Source: Nonomuraea indica
GTDB taxonomy: Bacteria; Actinomycetota; Actinomycetes; Streptosporangiales; Streptosporangiaceae
DNA: 64,000 bases
NCBI RefSeq assembly: GCF_002850745.1
Contig: NZ_KZ559469.1
Location: 311,846 to 375,845, forward strand
Reading direction: 5' to 3'
In this document: positions 7,423 through 15,869 of the stretch, piece by piece
Position numbering within the stretch: position 1 is the stretch's first letter
How the letters are laid out: the number at the start of each line of letters is the position of its first letter
Position numbers and translations under genes: made by a program
Notes under the pieces: generated by a model
Told to the model about the DNA's origin: nothing
What the model saw: only the letters and a program-made list of their open reading frames with translations
Databases searched by the model: none

Positions 7423-9218
7423 AGGTCCCACCCCGCGAGCCGGCCGCCGCAGGCGCGGACCAGGCTGCGCACCGCCGCGGGCACGCGCCGCCCGAACGCG
7501 CACAGGCTCGCCTCGCTCATCACCCGGAGCAGGCGCGCGTACTCCTCGCCGGGCGGCACGTCCACGGCTCCGCACGCGAGTTCGAGGCCGCGCCTGGCGC
7601 CCACCCGGCACGGCGAACAGGCTCCGCAGCTCTCCTCGGCGGCGAACTTCCACACGTGCCGCAGGATCTCACCAGGCCGTACCCGCTCGTCGAAGGCCAC
7701 GAGACCGGCGTGCCCCAGGGCGGCGCCGCGGCTCGCCAGCGCCGCCTCGGTCAGCGGCACGTCCAGCTGCTCCGGGGCCAGGAAGCCGCCGAGCGGCCCG
7801 CCCACCTGGAGGACCTGGAGGCGCGCGCCCTCCTTCAGGCCGCCGCCGAGCTCGGTGACGATCCACGAGATCGGCGTGCCCAGCTCCACCTCGTAGCATC
7901 CGGGCCGGGCGAACCGCTCCGACAGGCAGACGAGCTTCGTCCCCGTCTCCGTGCCCGCGCCCCGGCGGGCGTAGGCCTGCCCGCCGCGCCGGACGATCCA
8001 CGGCACCGCCGCCAGCGTCTCGACATTGTGGACGACGGTCGGGGCGTCCCACAGACCTCGCCGCGTCGGGTAGGGCGGGCGGGGTCTCGCGCATCCGCGC
8101 CCGCCCTCCAGCGAGGCGATGAGAGCCGTCTCCTCCCCCGCGACGTAGGAGCCGGCCCCCTCGACGACGTGGATGTCGAGGTCCACGCCGCTGCCGTGCA
8201 CCGCCCGGCCGAGGTGCCCGCCGGCGTACGCGTGCTCCAGGGCCGCGCGCATCCTCGCCAGGGCCCGCGGGTACTCCGAACGCACCAGGACCACGGCTCG
8301 GCGGGCCCCGCAGGCGAAGCAGGCCAGGGCGAGCCCCTCCAGCACGCGGGCCGGAGCGGCCTCCATCAGCAACCGGTCGGCGTAGGAGCCGGGGTCGCCC
8401 TCGTCGCCGTTGGCGATCACCACGGTGTCCGGCGCGCGGCCGGCGGCGGCCCACTTGGCGGCCACCGGGAACCCCGCCCCTCCGCGCCCGCGCAGGCCCG
8501 AGGCCGCCACCTCGGCGTGGACCTGCTCGGGCGTGCGCGCGCTCACGGTCTCGGGCCATACCCGCCACGGACGCTGCCCGCCGGCGATGCCGGCCAGCAC
8601 GACCGGGTCGCCGGTGGCGTCGGCCACCGGAATCGGCGGGTCCCACGGACGGCAACGGCCGGTCAGCAGGCCGGCGAGGTCCGGACCGACGCGGGGCGTG
8701 TCGCCGTCGAGACAGGCAGGACCGGCGTAGCAGTAGCCGAGGCAGCGGACGGCCTGCAGGGACACCGCTCCGTCCGCACTCGTGGCACCGGCGACGACGC
8801 CCAGCGCCCGTTCGACATCGGGAAGGTGCCGGCCCTGGCGCGCGGCGAAGCACGCCGCGGCCGCGCAGACCCGCACGTGGCGGCGGCCACGTGGGGCGGC
8901 CAGGTCGGCGTAGAACGTCGCGGGCCCCAGGCCGGCCGCCGCGGGCAGGCCCAGCCGGACGGCGACTCCGGGCGCCCAGGCCGCCGGCCCGCCGGCAACA
9001 CCGCCCGCCACCTCGACCGGCCCGCCGGCAACACCGCCCGCTGCCTCGGCCGGTCCGCCCGCAACACCGCCCGCTGCCTCGGCCGGTCCGCCGGCAGCGT
9101 CGCCCGCCGCCTCGGCCAGCGACTCGATCAGGCCGGCGCCGGCCCGCCCCCGCCGGTCGGCCAGCGCACGGAACGCGTCGAAGCGGTCGGCTGGATCCAC
9201 GCCCGCATACCTTCCCAC
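7419..9218 (-). CDS. fdhB: formate dehydrogenase NAD/FMN subunit, NuoE-NuoF fusion
   Basis: 599 residues. After a low-complexity Ala/Gly-rich N-terminus comes a NuoE-type thioredoxin-fold [2Fe-2S] domain (CAAAAC, then CLGYC). The NuoF part follows with the FMN-binding glycine loop GRGGAGFP, GAGSYVAGEETAL, and the [4Fe-4S] motif SCGACSPCRVG with a fourth Cys about 40 residues on. It takes electrons from the Mo subunit and reduces NAD. Starts at GTG 9218 or GTG 9200 are both possible; the latter has GGAAGG at better spacing. A 33-bp tandem repeat expands the N-terminal region (residues about 33-76), which is unusual for the family and unlikely to be catalytic. Confidence 0.88.
   Translation of the reverse strand: MGRYAGVDPADRFDAFRALADRRGRAGAGLIESLAEAAGDAAGGPAEAAGGVAGGPAEAAGGVAGGPVEVAGGVAGGPAAWAPGVAVRLGLPAAAGLGPATFYADLAAPRGRRHVRVCAAAACFAARQGRHLPDVERALGVVAGATSADGAVSLQAVRCLGYCYAGPACLDGDTPRVGPDLAGLLTGRCRPWDPPIPVADATGDPVVLAGIAGGQRPWRVWPETVSARTPEQVHAEVAASGLRGRGGAGFPVAAKWAAAGRAPDTVVIANGDEGDPGSYADRLLMEAAPARVLEGLALACFACGARRAVVLVRSEYPRALARMRAALEHAYAGGHLGRAVHGSGVDLDIHVVEGAGSYVAGEETALIASLEGGRGCARPRPPYPTRRGLWDAPTVVHNVETLAAVPWIVRRGGQAYARRGAGTETGTKLVCLSERFARPGCYEVELGTPISWIVTELGGGLKEGARLQVLQVGGPLGGFLAPEQLDVPLTEAALASRGAALGHAGLVAFDERVRPGEILRHVWKFAAEESCGACSPCRVGARRGLELACGAVDVPPGEEYARLLRVMSEASLCAFGRRVPAAVRSLVRACGGRLAGWDL
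8989..9120. repeat. 33-bp tandem repeat inside fdhB, four copies
   Basis: Four head-to-tail 33-bp units keep frame and encode an 11-residue Ala/Gly/Pro/Val motif of the form EAAGGVAGGPA. The middle units are nearly identical, the outer ones more diverged. Confidence 0.85.
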
Positions 9219-9237
9219 CGGTTGCCCCGTGCCGCGC

Positions 9238-9257
9238 CCCCTGCAGCAACGCAGGGG
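9238..9257. terminator. short hairpin between the ATPase and fdhB genes
   Basis: CCCCTGC and GCAGGGG pair around a 6-nt loop in the 49-bp gap between the ATPase stop and the fdhB start. It may be a weak terminator or processing site inside a longer operon. Confidence 0.35.
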
Positions 9258-9267
9258 AATGATCCGG

Positions 9268-11817
9268 TCAAATCCCTTTTTGCGACTGCTGAGCGTCTCG
9301 GGCGGGAAGAAGGGCGCGCAGGGCCTTGTACGCGGCGTCCGCGCCGATGACCGCGGGGATCGCCAGGGCGGCCAGCGCCCAGCCCACCGGCGGGGGAAGG
9401 GCCCCGCCGAGCAGGGCGGCCAGCGGCGGGACGCCCAGGAAGACCAGGAGCATGACGGCTTCGGTGGCCACCGCCCAGAGCAGGAGCGGGTTGCCCCGCC
9501 ACGGCAGCCGTCCGGCCCAGCGGGTCTCGCTGCGGCAGGCGAAGGCGTTGGCGAGCTGCCCGAGGACCACGGCCGCGAAGGCGGTCCCCGAGGCGGCGGC
9601 GAGCAGCGCCGGGGCCGGCGTCACGCCGGGCGTCCAGCCGCCCAGCAGCAGCACGGTGGCGAAGGCGGCCATCACCACGACGGCCTCGACCAGGCCGAGC
9701 ACGCCGAGCACGCGGAGGAGCAGCCGCCGGTCGAGCAGCGCTCCGGTGCGCGCCGGGCCCCGCATGGTGCGCGGGTTGGCGGGCTCGGCGCCCAGGGCGA
9801 GGGCGGGAAGCAGGTCGGTGCCGATGTCGAGGGCGAGCACCTGGAGCACGCTCAGGGCCAGCGGGACGGTGCCGCCGCTGAGCGCCCACACCAGGAACGG
9901 GGTGAGCTCGGCCACGTTGTCGGTCAGGTGGTAGGTCAGGAAGCGGCGGATGTTGGCGTAGGTGGCCCGGCCCAGCTCGACGGCGGTGACGATGGTGGCG
10001 AAATGGTCGTCGAGCAGCACCAGGTCGGCCGCCTCCCGCGCGACGTCGGTGCCGGAGGCGCCCATGGCGATGCCGATGTCGGCCTCGCGCAGCGCCGGGC
10101 CGTCGTTGACGCCGTCCCCCGTCATCGCGACCACGTGACCGCGCGAGCGCAGCGCGCGGGCGATGCGGAGCTTGTCCTCTGGGGTCACCCGGGCGATCAC
10201 CGCGCCGTCGCGGTCGAGCAGCGCGCCCAGGGATTCGTCGTCGGCGGGGAGGTCGCGGCCGGTGAGCACGAGCGGGTCGGGGCCCAGCAGCCCCACCTGC
10301 GCGGCTATCGCGCGGGCGGTGCCGGGGTGGTCGCCGGTGACCATGGCCAGCTTGATCCCCGCGCGCCGGCAGGTGGCGATCGCCTCGGCGACGTCCTCGC
10401 GGGGCGGATCCTCCAGGCCGACCAGCCCGAGCAGGGTGAGGCCGCGTTCGACCTCCTCCGCGGGGCCCTCGGGCGGATCGTCGCGGCAGGCGACGGCCAG
10501 CACGCGCAGGCCGCGCGCGCTCATCTCCGCCAGCGCCGCGTCCGCGCCCGGAACCTCGTCGCACAGCGGAAGGACCGCGTCCGGAGCTCCCTTGAGGTGC
10601 AACCGGCCGCCGGCCACCGCCGAGGAGCGGCGGCGGACGGGGTCGAACGGGTGGCGCCGGGTCACCGCCGCGTCCTCGCGGGCTCCCGCGCGCAGGGCCA
10701 GCGCGTGCAGCGCCACCTCCATCGGATCGCCGACGCCCGTGTGGCCGCCGTCGGCCGGGACCAGCCGCCCGGTCGAGCACAGGACCGCCGATCGCATGAT
10801 CTCCGCGGCGCCGGCGGGAGAGCCGAGATCGAGCGGGCCCGCCGGCGTCCAGATCTCCACGACCGTCATCTCGTTGCGGGTGAGGGTGCCGGTCTTGTCC
10901 GTGCAGATGAACGTGGCCGCCCCCAGGGTCTCCACCGCTTCCAGGTGGCGCACCAGGGCCTTGCGGCTCGCCATCAGCCGGGCGGAACGGGCCAGCGACA
11001 GGGTGACCGTGGGCAGCAGCCCTTCCGGCACCAGGGCGACGGTGACGCCGAGCGCGAGCAGGAAGCCGTCGGCGGGGGCCATGCCGAGCAGCTGGGTCAG
11101 GACGAAGAACACCCCGCCCACGCCGAGCGCCATGACCGCGATGACTTTGGTCACCCGGTTCAGCCGGCGGGCGAGCGGGCTGGGCGGGCGCGTCGCGGTC
11201 CGGGTGAGGGTGGCGATGGCGGCCAGCCGGGTCCGGGCACCGGTGGCCGTCACGACGGCCTCCGCCTGCCCCTCGACGACGAAGGTGCCGGCGAAGACCG
11301 TGTCCCGCTCGCGGTGCCGGACCGGGACGCTCTCCCCGGTCAGCGTGGACTCGTTGACCGCCAGGGCGTGGACCTCGGCCAGCTCCAGGTCGGCGCTGAC
11401 GCGGTCGCCGGCCTCCAGCAGGACGACGTCTCCCCTGACCAGCTCGGCGGCCCGTACCACCGTGCGGCGGCCGTCGCGGCGCACCGTGACGTCGGCGGGG
11501 ATCAGCTCCCGCAGCCGCCTGCTCGCCTGGTCGGCCCGGTACTCCTGCGCGAAGGCGAAGGCGCCGTTGAACAGCACCACCACGACGATCGCGACGGACA
11601 GCTGCGGCATCCCGGCCAGCAGCGCCAGCCCGGCCGCGACCCACAGCAGCAGCGCGAAGAAGTGCACCATCTCCCGCAGCAACAGCAGCGCCACGGGGCT
11701 GCGCCTGTCCGCAGGGAGCCGGTTGGGGCCCTCCGCGGCCAGGCGGCGGGCCGCTTCCGCTGAGCTGAGGCCGGCTCTCGCCGTCAGGACCTCGCCGGAG
11801 GGGTGGCCGGTCGTCAT
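9268..11817 (-). CDS. P2-type cation-transporting ATPase (CtpF-like)
   Basis: 849 residues with the full P-type ATPase order: TGES actuator loop (160-163), VPEGL in the fourth helix (263-267), phosphorylation site DKTGT (307-311), MTGDGVNDGPAL hinge, and a C-terminal group of about six helices. The PEGL motif and lack of N-terminal heavy-metal domains put it with P2 (Ca2+/Na+ type) pumps, as mycobacterial CtpF. It sits in the cytoplasmic membrane and moves a cation at the cost of ATP; the ion cannot be read off. ATG at 11817 overlaps the stop of the stress-protein gene (ATGA), so the two are co-translated. In M. tuberculosis a ctpF gene also neighbours universal stress proteins in the DosR regulon. 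Confidence 0.88.
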   Translation of the reverse strand: MTTGHPSGEVLTARAGLSSAEAARRLAAEGPNRLPADRRSPVALLLLREMVHFFALLLWVAAGLALLAGMPQLSVAIVVVVLFNGAFAFAQEYRADQASRRLRELIPADVTVRRDGRRTVVRAAELVRGDVVLLEAGDRVSADLELAEVHALAVNESTLTGESVPVRHRERDTVFAGTFVVEGQAEAVVTATGARTRLAAIATLTRTATRPPSPLARRLNRVTKVIAVMALGVGGVFFVLTQLLGMAPADGFLLALGVTVALVPEGLLPTVTLSLARSARLMASRKALVRHLEAVETLGAATFICTDKTGTLTRNEMTVVEIWTPAGPLDLGSPAGAAEIMRSAVLCSTGRLVPADGGHTGVGDPMEVALHALALRAGAREDAAVTRRHPFDPVRRRSSAVAGGRLHLKGAPDAVLPLCDEVPGADAALAEMSARGLRVLAVACRDDPPEGPAEEVERGLTLLGLVGLEDPPREDVAEAIATCRRAGIKLAMVTGDHPGTARAIAAQVGLLGPDPLVLTGRDLPADDESLGALLDRDGAVIARVTPEDKLRIARALRSRGHVVAMTGDGVNDGPALREADIGIAMGASGTDVAREAADLVLLDDHFATIVTAVELGRATYANIRRFLTYHLTDNVAELTPFLVWALSGGTVPLALSVLQVLALDIGTDLLPALALGAEPANPRTMRGPARTGALLDRRLLLRVLGVLGLVEAVVVMAAFATVLLLGGWTPGVTPAPALLAAASGTAFAAVVLGQLANAFACRSETRWAGRLPWRGNPLLLWAVATEAVMLLVFLGVPPLAALLGGALPPPVGWALAALAIPAVIGADAAYKALRALLPARDAQQSQKGI

Positions 11818-12716
11818 GTCAGTGCTTCCGTGTCCCGGCGCCCTCCTGTGGCGTGTCCGCCCGGGGACGGCACGGTGGCGACGGGGCAGGAGGCGCGTTC
11901 GACCATCGCCCGCACGATCGTGCCGAGGCGGCCGTGGTGCCGGGTGCGGTCCGCCCCGACGACGAGCAGGCTCGCCGTCTCCGACGCCGTCAGCAGCACG
12001 TCCCTGGCCGACGCGACCGCGGCGCGGGTCTCGACGCGCACGTCCGGGTACGCCTGGCGCCAGGGCGCCAGGCGCTCCTCCATCTGCTCCCGCCCGGCGC
12101 GGGTGACGGCCTCGAAGTCGGGCACGGGTCCCATGGCCAGTCCCCACGCCATGACCGGCGGGTGGACGGCGTGGACGGCGACCAGCCCGAGCTGTCGCAG
12201 GGCGGCCTCGGCGAAGGCGAACTCCACCGCCTCGTCCGAGGTGGCCGGGCTCAGGCCGAGCAGCACCGGTCCGGGTTCGGCGGACGCGGGGATCGGGCCG
12301 GGACCGCGCACGATGATCACCGGAGCCCGTGCGTGGGCGGCCACGTGGACGGTCACGGAGCCGACCACGGACCTGGCCAGGGTCCCCAGACCGCGACTGC
12401 CCACCACGACCAGGTCGGCGCCGTCCGACAGCTCGACCAGACGCTCGGCGGGGGAGCCCTCGTACAGGTCGGCGGTCACGTCGGCGATCGCGCTGGAGGC
12501 GCGGGCGCAGTCGGCGCCGTGGTGGAGCACGTGCTCGGCGGCCTTGCGCAGGTGCGCCCTGGCCTCCTCGGGGGCCTCGCCGTAGGGCCAGCGCCACGCG
12601 TGCGTGACGGTCAGCGGCAGCTTGCGCAGCTCGCACTCGTCGAGCGCCCAGTCCATCGCCTGCATGGAGAAGTCGGAACCGTCGTAGCCGACGATGATGC
12701 CTCGTGAACCAGCCAT
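11814..12716 (-). CDS. tandem-domain universal stress protein
   Basis: 300 residues made of two Usp (HUP-fold) domains, about 1-145 and 150-290. The first begins IIVGYDGSDFS, and has VVVGSRGLGTLARSVVGSV, the ATP-binding G-2x-G-9x-G(S/T) signature. The second has a less canonical signature (VVGADRTRHHGRLG). The two-domain form is the one induced in hypoxic dormancy in mycobacteria. ATG at 12716 follows GAGGTGAG. It is first in a reverse-strand operon with the ATPase and perhaps fdhBA, and lies 44 bp after the RsbW-like gene on the same strand. Confidence 0.9.
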   Translation of the reverse strand: MAGSRGIIVGYDGSDFSMQAMDWALDECELRKLPLTVTHAWRWPYGEAPEEARAHLRKAAEHVLHHGADCARASSAIADVTADLYEGSPAERLVELSDGADLVVVGSRGLGTLARSVVGSVTVHVAAHARAPVIIVRGPGPIPASAEPGPVLLGLSPATSDEAVEFAFAEAALRQLGLVAVHAVHPPVMAWGLAMGPVPDFEAVTRAGREQMEERLAPWRQAYPDVRVETRAAVASARDVLLTASETASLLVVGADRTRHHGRLGTIVRAMVERASCPVATVPSPGGHATGGRRDTEALT

Positions 12717-12760
12717 GCTTCTCACCTCGGGCCCATCATCGAAAGACCCGTCGTGCACCA

Positions 12761-13222
12761 CTAGAGCAGAAAGTCCCCCGTACGGGCGCGGTGGCGCTCG
12801 TGCCCCTCCCGCACCCGCTCCGAGTCCGTGGCGGGCCGGTGACGCATGAGCACCCGCAGCCGGGCATTGCCCCCGGGATGATCGATGTCGACCTCGTCGC
12901 ACACGTGCTGGACCAGCCAGAGGCCGAAGCCCCGGCCGCCCAGCGGCGGGGGCCCGTCCACGCGCCGGCGGAGATGGCCCGCCCGCAGGTCGGCGGCCGT
13001 GTCGAGGACGTCCACCCACACGCCCCGCTCGTCGGCGCGCACGGTGACGGTGCCGGTGCCGCCGCCGTGTTCGAGCACGTTGCCCACCGCTTCGTTGACG
13101 GCGAGAACCAGGTCGTCCAGGCGTTGCCCGCACAACCCCGCGTCCGCGGCGAAGGCGTGCACCCGCCGGCGTACGAGACTCAGATCCTCGGTGATGGGCC
13201 ACGAAGCCTGCTCCACGTTCAT
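12761..13222 (-). CDS. RsbW-type ATP-binding anti-sigma factor / serine kinase
   Basis: About 153 residues with a GHKL histidine-kinase-like ATPase fold. LVLAVNEAVGNVLEHGGG (about 45-62) is the N-box, and GGRGFGLWLVQHVCDEV (about 102-118) the G-box. No transmembrane or sensor domain is present. Proteins of this type bind a sigma factor or phosphorylate an STAS anti-anti-sigma factor in stress signalling; neither partner gene is adjacent. The ATG at 13222 follows a G-run with almost no spacing, so a GTG 13 codons upstream is also possible. It is divergent from hsp20. Confidence 0.82.
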   Translation of the reverse strand: MNVEQASWPITEDLSLVRRRVHAFAADAGLCGQRLDDLVLAVNEAVGNVLEHGGGTGTVTVRADERGVWVDVLDTAADLRAGHLRRRVDGPPPLGGRGFGLWLVQHVCDEVDIDHPGGNARLRVLMRHRPATDSERVREGHERHRARTGDFLL

Positions 13223-13378
13223 CCCCCCATCGGGCGGGACGTACGGGCGTGATGACACATAGGGCCTACGGTACCCGCGGAGCAGCCGGGAAGCGGCTGA
13301 CAGGATGCGACAAAAGCAGTTGTTGGAGTGGTTCGCCCGGCCCGTCCCCGGACACCCGGTTGCCGCCCACGCCACGAC

Positions 13379-13392
13379 GGGTCCAAAGTCCC
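13379..13392. promoter_or_regulatory. DosR-like box upstream of hsp20
   Basis: GGGTCCAAAGTCCC matches 12 of 14 positions of the mycobacterial DosR core GGGACTWWAGTCCC. It lies 94 bp before the hsp20 ATG and 157 bp before the RsbW-like start, so it could serve either gene. Confidence 0.5.
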
Positions 13393-13486
13393 TGCGCGCG
13401 GAGGACCTCCGCCCCTGCGTCGTCGCACAGCCGAGAGCTGTGATGAGAGCAGGGAAACACCCGAAGGGAAACCCGCGGAGGTGCAC

Positions 13487-13900
13487 ATGGGCACGCCAGC
13501 GCGTAGGGAGCACAGGGGTCTCTTCCCGGAGCTGTTCGACTGGCTGGACTGGCCGCCGGTCATCCGCCCCCACCAGCAGCCGATCAGGTTCGAGGACTAC
13601 GTCAAGGAAGGTCGCTACGTCGTACGGGCCGAGCTGCCGGGCATCGATCCGGAGAAGGACGTGGAGATCACTCTGCGGAACGGTGTCCTGACCCTCCACG
13701 CCGAGCGGCGTGAGGAGGTCAAGGAACATCATCGGACGGAGTTCAGGTACGGAAGTTTCACCCGGTCCATCACGCTGCCGCCGGGTGCGGACGACCAGGA
13801 CGTGAAGGCGGTCTACGACAAGGGGATCCTGGAGATCAGCGTGAAGCTGCCGGAGGAGAAGCAGGAGGCCAGGCGGATCCAGATCCAGACCCAGCAATGA
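13487..13900 (+). CDS. hsp20: Hsp20 / alpha-crystallin small heat shock protein
   Basis: 137 residues. The alpha-crystallin domain covers about 30-125: it opens with EDYVKEGRYVVRAELPGID, has GVLTLHAERREE and ends with the G-I-L-E-I motif (GILEISV) that caps the beta-sandwich. A short C-terminal tail carries IQIQ, resembling the I-x-I anchor used for oligomer assembly. It is an ATP-independent holdase for unfolding proteins. ATG at 13487 has GGAGG 7 bases ahead. A DosR-like palindrome upstream parallels control of mycobacterial hspX. A strong terminator follows. Confidence 0.93.
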   Translation: MGTPARREHRGLFPELFDWLDWPPVIRPHQQPIRFEDYVKEGRYVVRAELPGIDPEKDVEITLRNGVLTLHAERREEVKEHHRTEFRYGSFTRSITLPPGADDQDVKAVYDKGILEISVKLPEEKQEARRIQIQTQQ

Positions 13901-13906
13901 TCACCT

Positions 13907-13940
13907 GACGGGGCCCGCTCCACGGCGAGCGGGCCCCGTC
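13907..13940 (+). terminator. terminator after hsp20
   Basis: A perfect 14-bp GC-rich stem (13907-13920 with 13927-13940) with a 6-nt loop begins six bases after the hsp20 stop. Confidence 0.8.
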
Positions 13941-14023
13941 ACCGCTGCGAGGCAGGCAGGGGCGATCCGGGCGCCGTGGGGAGCGCCGGTCGCGGGCGCC
14001 ACGAGAATGCGGAGAGTGTGACC

Positions 14024-14887
14024 ATGAAACAGCCGATCGTCGTCGGGTTCGACGGTTCAGCGCCCTCCTTGCGGGCCGTGAGCTGGGCCGGGCAGGAGGC
14101 CGCGATCCGTGACGCCCCGCTGCGCATGGTGCATGCCACGGCACGGTGGACGCCTGACGTCCTGCTCGCGCCCGAGCCGGCCGGCTGGGAGACCGAGGCG
14201 GAGGCCACCGCCCGCGAGCAGCTCAGGCAGGCGGTGATCCACGCGCGAGCCGGCAGGCCGAGGCTGGCGGTCACCACGGAGATCGTCTCCGGCGGGGCGG
14301 CGGAAGCGCTCCTGCGGACCGCCGAGGAGGCTCAACTCCTCGTGGTCGGCGACCGGGGTCGCGGCGGGTTCGCCGAGTTGCTGCTCGGCTCGGTGAGCCG
14401 CCAGGTCGCCGCCAGGGCGCCGTGCCCGGTGGCCGTCGTCCGGCAGTCGCAGGCCGGTGACACCGGTGTGGTCGTCGTGGGCGTGACCGGGCGGCCCGGC
14501 CAGGAGGCTCTGCTGGAGTTCGCCTTCCAGGAGGCGGCGCTGCGCCGTGCCGTCCTGCGGGCCGTGCACGCCTGGACGCACCCCGCCACCGTGACACCCT
14601 GGAGTGTGGACCCAGCGGTCCACGACATCGAGACCGTCGGGCAGGAAGAGGCTCTGCTGCTGTCGCAGATCCTCGCCGGATGGCGCGCGAAGTTCCCCGA
14701 CGTGGAGCTGGTCCAGCACGTGGTGCACGCCCACCCGGCCAAGGCGCTGGCCGACGCGTCGGCGGAAGCCGACCTCGTCGTCGTGGGCGCCTCGCACGGC
14801 GCGGCACAGGCTCTTCTCGGCCTGGGCGGCACCGCTCACGCCCTTCTCCATCACACCCTGGCGCCCGTCGTCGTGGTCCGCCCCTGA
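14024..14887 (+). CDS. tandem-domain universal stress protein
   Basis: 287 residues, two Usp domains. Domain 1 begins IVVGFDGSAPS and carries VVGDRGRGGFAELLLGSVS, the complete ATP-binding signature. Domain 2 ends with VVVGASHGAAQALLGLGG, a degenerate version. ATG at 14024 follows GGAGAG. It resembles the other stress protein at 11814 in architecture but is on the opposite strand and behind its own promoter region after the hsp20 terminator. Likely a nucleotide-binding stress regulator rather than an enzyme. Confidence 0.9.
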   Translation: MKQPIVVGFDGSAPSLRAVSWAGQEAAIRDAPLRMVHATARWTPDVLLAPEPAGWETEAEATAREQLRQAVIHARAGRPRLAVTTEIVSGGAAEALLRTAEEAQLLVVGDRGRGGFAELLLGSVSRQVAARAPCPVAVVRQSQAGDTGVVVVGVTGRPGQEALLEFAFQEAALRRAVLRAVHAWTHPATVTPWSVDPAVHDIETVGQEEALLLSQILAGWRAKFPDVELVQHVVHAHPAKALADASAEADLVVVGASHGAAQALLGLGGTAHALLHHTLAPVVVVRP

Positions 14888-14939
14888 CCGCCTGCGGCCC
14901 GACCGTCCGGCGTGCCCGGCCAGGGGCGAGTTGGTCGGG

Positions 14940-14976
14940 AGTACGGAAGTCCCGCGACCGGAGGGACCAAGTTCCC
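14940..14976. promoter_or_regulatory. two tandem DosR-like boxes
   Basis: AGTACGGAAGTCCC (14940-14953, 10 of 14 match) and GGGACCAAGTTCCC (14963-14976, about 11 of 14, nearly palindromic) lie 23 bp apart centre to centre, about two helical turns, as in paired DosR sites. They precede the small gene at 15190. Confidence 0.4.
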
Positions 14977-15034
14977 TATGAGGAGGAGAAGCCGGGGCGA
15001 AGACTGTGGAAAAGGATCCAACCGGGGGATCGAC

Positions 15035-15189
15035 ATGATCACTCTGAGTGTCGTCAAGGCCGGCACCCGGAGGGTTCGTCGGCCGCCGGGCTCTTTCCAC
15101 TGCACCTCCGACCCGTACGAGAACTCCTCGCGACGTGCGCGCACGCGAGCCTCGGCCGGGAGACCGGAGCTGAGAGAAAGGGAGCGACC
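15035..15189 (+). pseudogene. possible fragment of an archaeal-type fructose-1,6-bisphosphatase
   Basis: An ATG at 15035, with GGGGGA ahead, opens with MITLSVVKA, which resembles the start of class V FBPases (M-x-x-x-S-V-I-K-A-D-x-G-G-x-V-G-H). The matching GGFVG continues only in the next frame, as if one base had been gained near 15067. Further on the reading frame changes again and homology is lost before the ATG at 15190. This is read as a decayed 5' stub; it is short and the match is by eye, so a non-coding leader is the alternative. In the unshifted frame a 52-residue basic peptide ends at 15193, overlapping the next start. Confidence 0.35.
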
Positions 15190-15393
15190 ATGAAGGCAGC
15201 GATAGGGGACCGGCTCGTGGTGGAGGGCGCCCACCAGGGCGAACCACGCCGCGTCGGCGTCATCATCGGCCTGCACCACGACGACGGCACGCCGCCCTAT
15301 GTCGTCCGCTGGCTCGAGGAGAAGCACGAGACCCTCGTCTATCCGGGGCCGGACGCCCACATCGAGCACCGTGACACCGAACCACGACTGTGA
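15190..15393 (+). CDS. DUF1918 small protein
   Basis: 67 residues. It begins MKAAIGDRLVVEG and contains RVGVIIGLHHDDGTPPYVVRW, the SH3-like core of DUF1918 proteins, with a downstream acidic/His-rich tail. AAGGGAG precedes the ATG. DUF1918 proteins are small cytoplasmic beta-barrels of unknown function, common in actinomycete stress loci. The tandem DosR-like boxes about 220 bp upstream are its nearest candidate regulatory sites. Confidence 0.88.
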   Translation: MKAAIGDRLVVEGAHQGEPRRVGVIIGLHHDDGTPPYVVRWLEEKHETLVYPGPDAHIEHRDTEPRL

Positions 15394-15455
15394 CCGACCA
15401 GGGACATGGAGGCGGCCTGCCCGTTTCGCGGGTAGCTCCGGAAGGGGAGGTCGGC

Positions 15456-15749
15456 GTGACGTCGGAGAGCGAGATCGAGTTCAGGACGGCCGCGGCCCGC
15501 CTGGCTCAGGTGCTGCGTCATCACCCACCCGGGATGAATCCGCGAGCCGGCCCCGAGTCGCTGCACGAATCCGTCCGCCACCTGGCGGACCTGGTGGACG
15601 CGGACGCCGAGGCCGACCATCTGGAGAACGCGGCCCTGGCCGTGATCGACATCTATGACCGGTCCGGGCTGGAGAACGCGGACGCGGCCGTCATCGCGGC
15701 GATGGAGAGGCTGCGTGAGACGGCGGCCCAGCTGGACGAGAGCACGTGA
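15456..15749 (+). CDS. small helical protein, unknown function
   Basis: 97 residues, predicted mostly helical and acidic, with no signal or membrane segment. It has the heptad-like stretch ESVRHLADLVDADAEADHL. GTG at 15456 follows GGGGAGG. A second possible start is the GTG at 15390, which overlaps the DUF1918 stop and would add 22 residues. I recognise no family. Position in the stress cluster suggests co-expression with the DUF1918 gene. Confidence 0.6.
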   Translation: MTSESEIEFRTAAARLAQVLRHHPPGMNPRAGPESLHESVRHLADLVDADAEADHLENAALAVIDIYDRSGLENADAAVIAAMERLRETAAQLDEST

Positions 15750-15806
15750 CGTGCCGGGTTGGCGGCGCTGACCTGGGGAAACCCTGGCATGGGGAGGCAT
15801 GCCCCG

Positions 15807-15820
15807 GGACCGTGGACCCG
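15807..15820. promoter_or_regulatory. DosR-like box upstream of the APH/P-loop gene
   Basis: GGGACCGTGGACCC, about 10 of 14 match to the DosR core and largely symmetric, 50 bp before the ATG at 15870. Confidence 0.35.
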
Positions 15821-15869
15821 ATCCGGGACACGAGGCCTCGGCGGCGGCCGAGGCGCGGAGGCGACGCAG

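Noticed and set aside
8989..9120. CRISPR-like repeats
   Set aside because: The 33-bp units are head-to-tail without spacers and encode an in-frame peptide repeat. The 27-bp units at 19651 and 28711 are excluded for the same reason.
12724..12752. A further DosR-like site before the reverse-strand stress-protein gene
   Set aside because: GGGTCTTTCGATG keeps only one half of the palindrome; the other half does not match.
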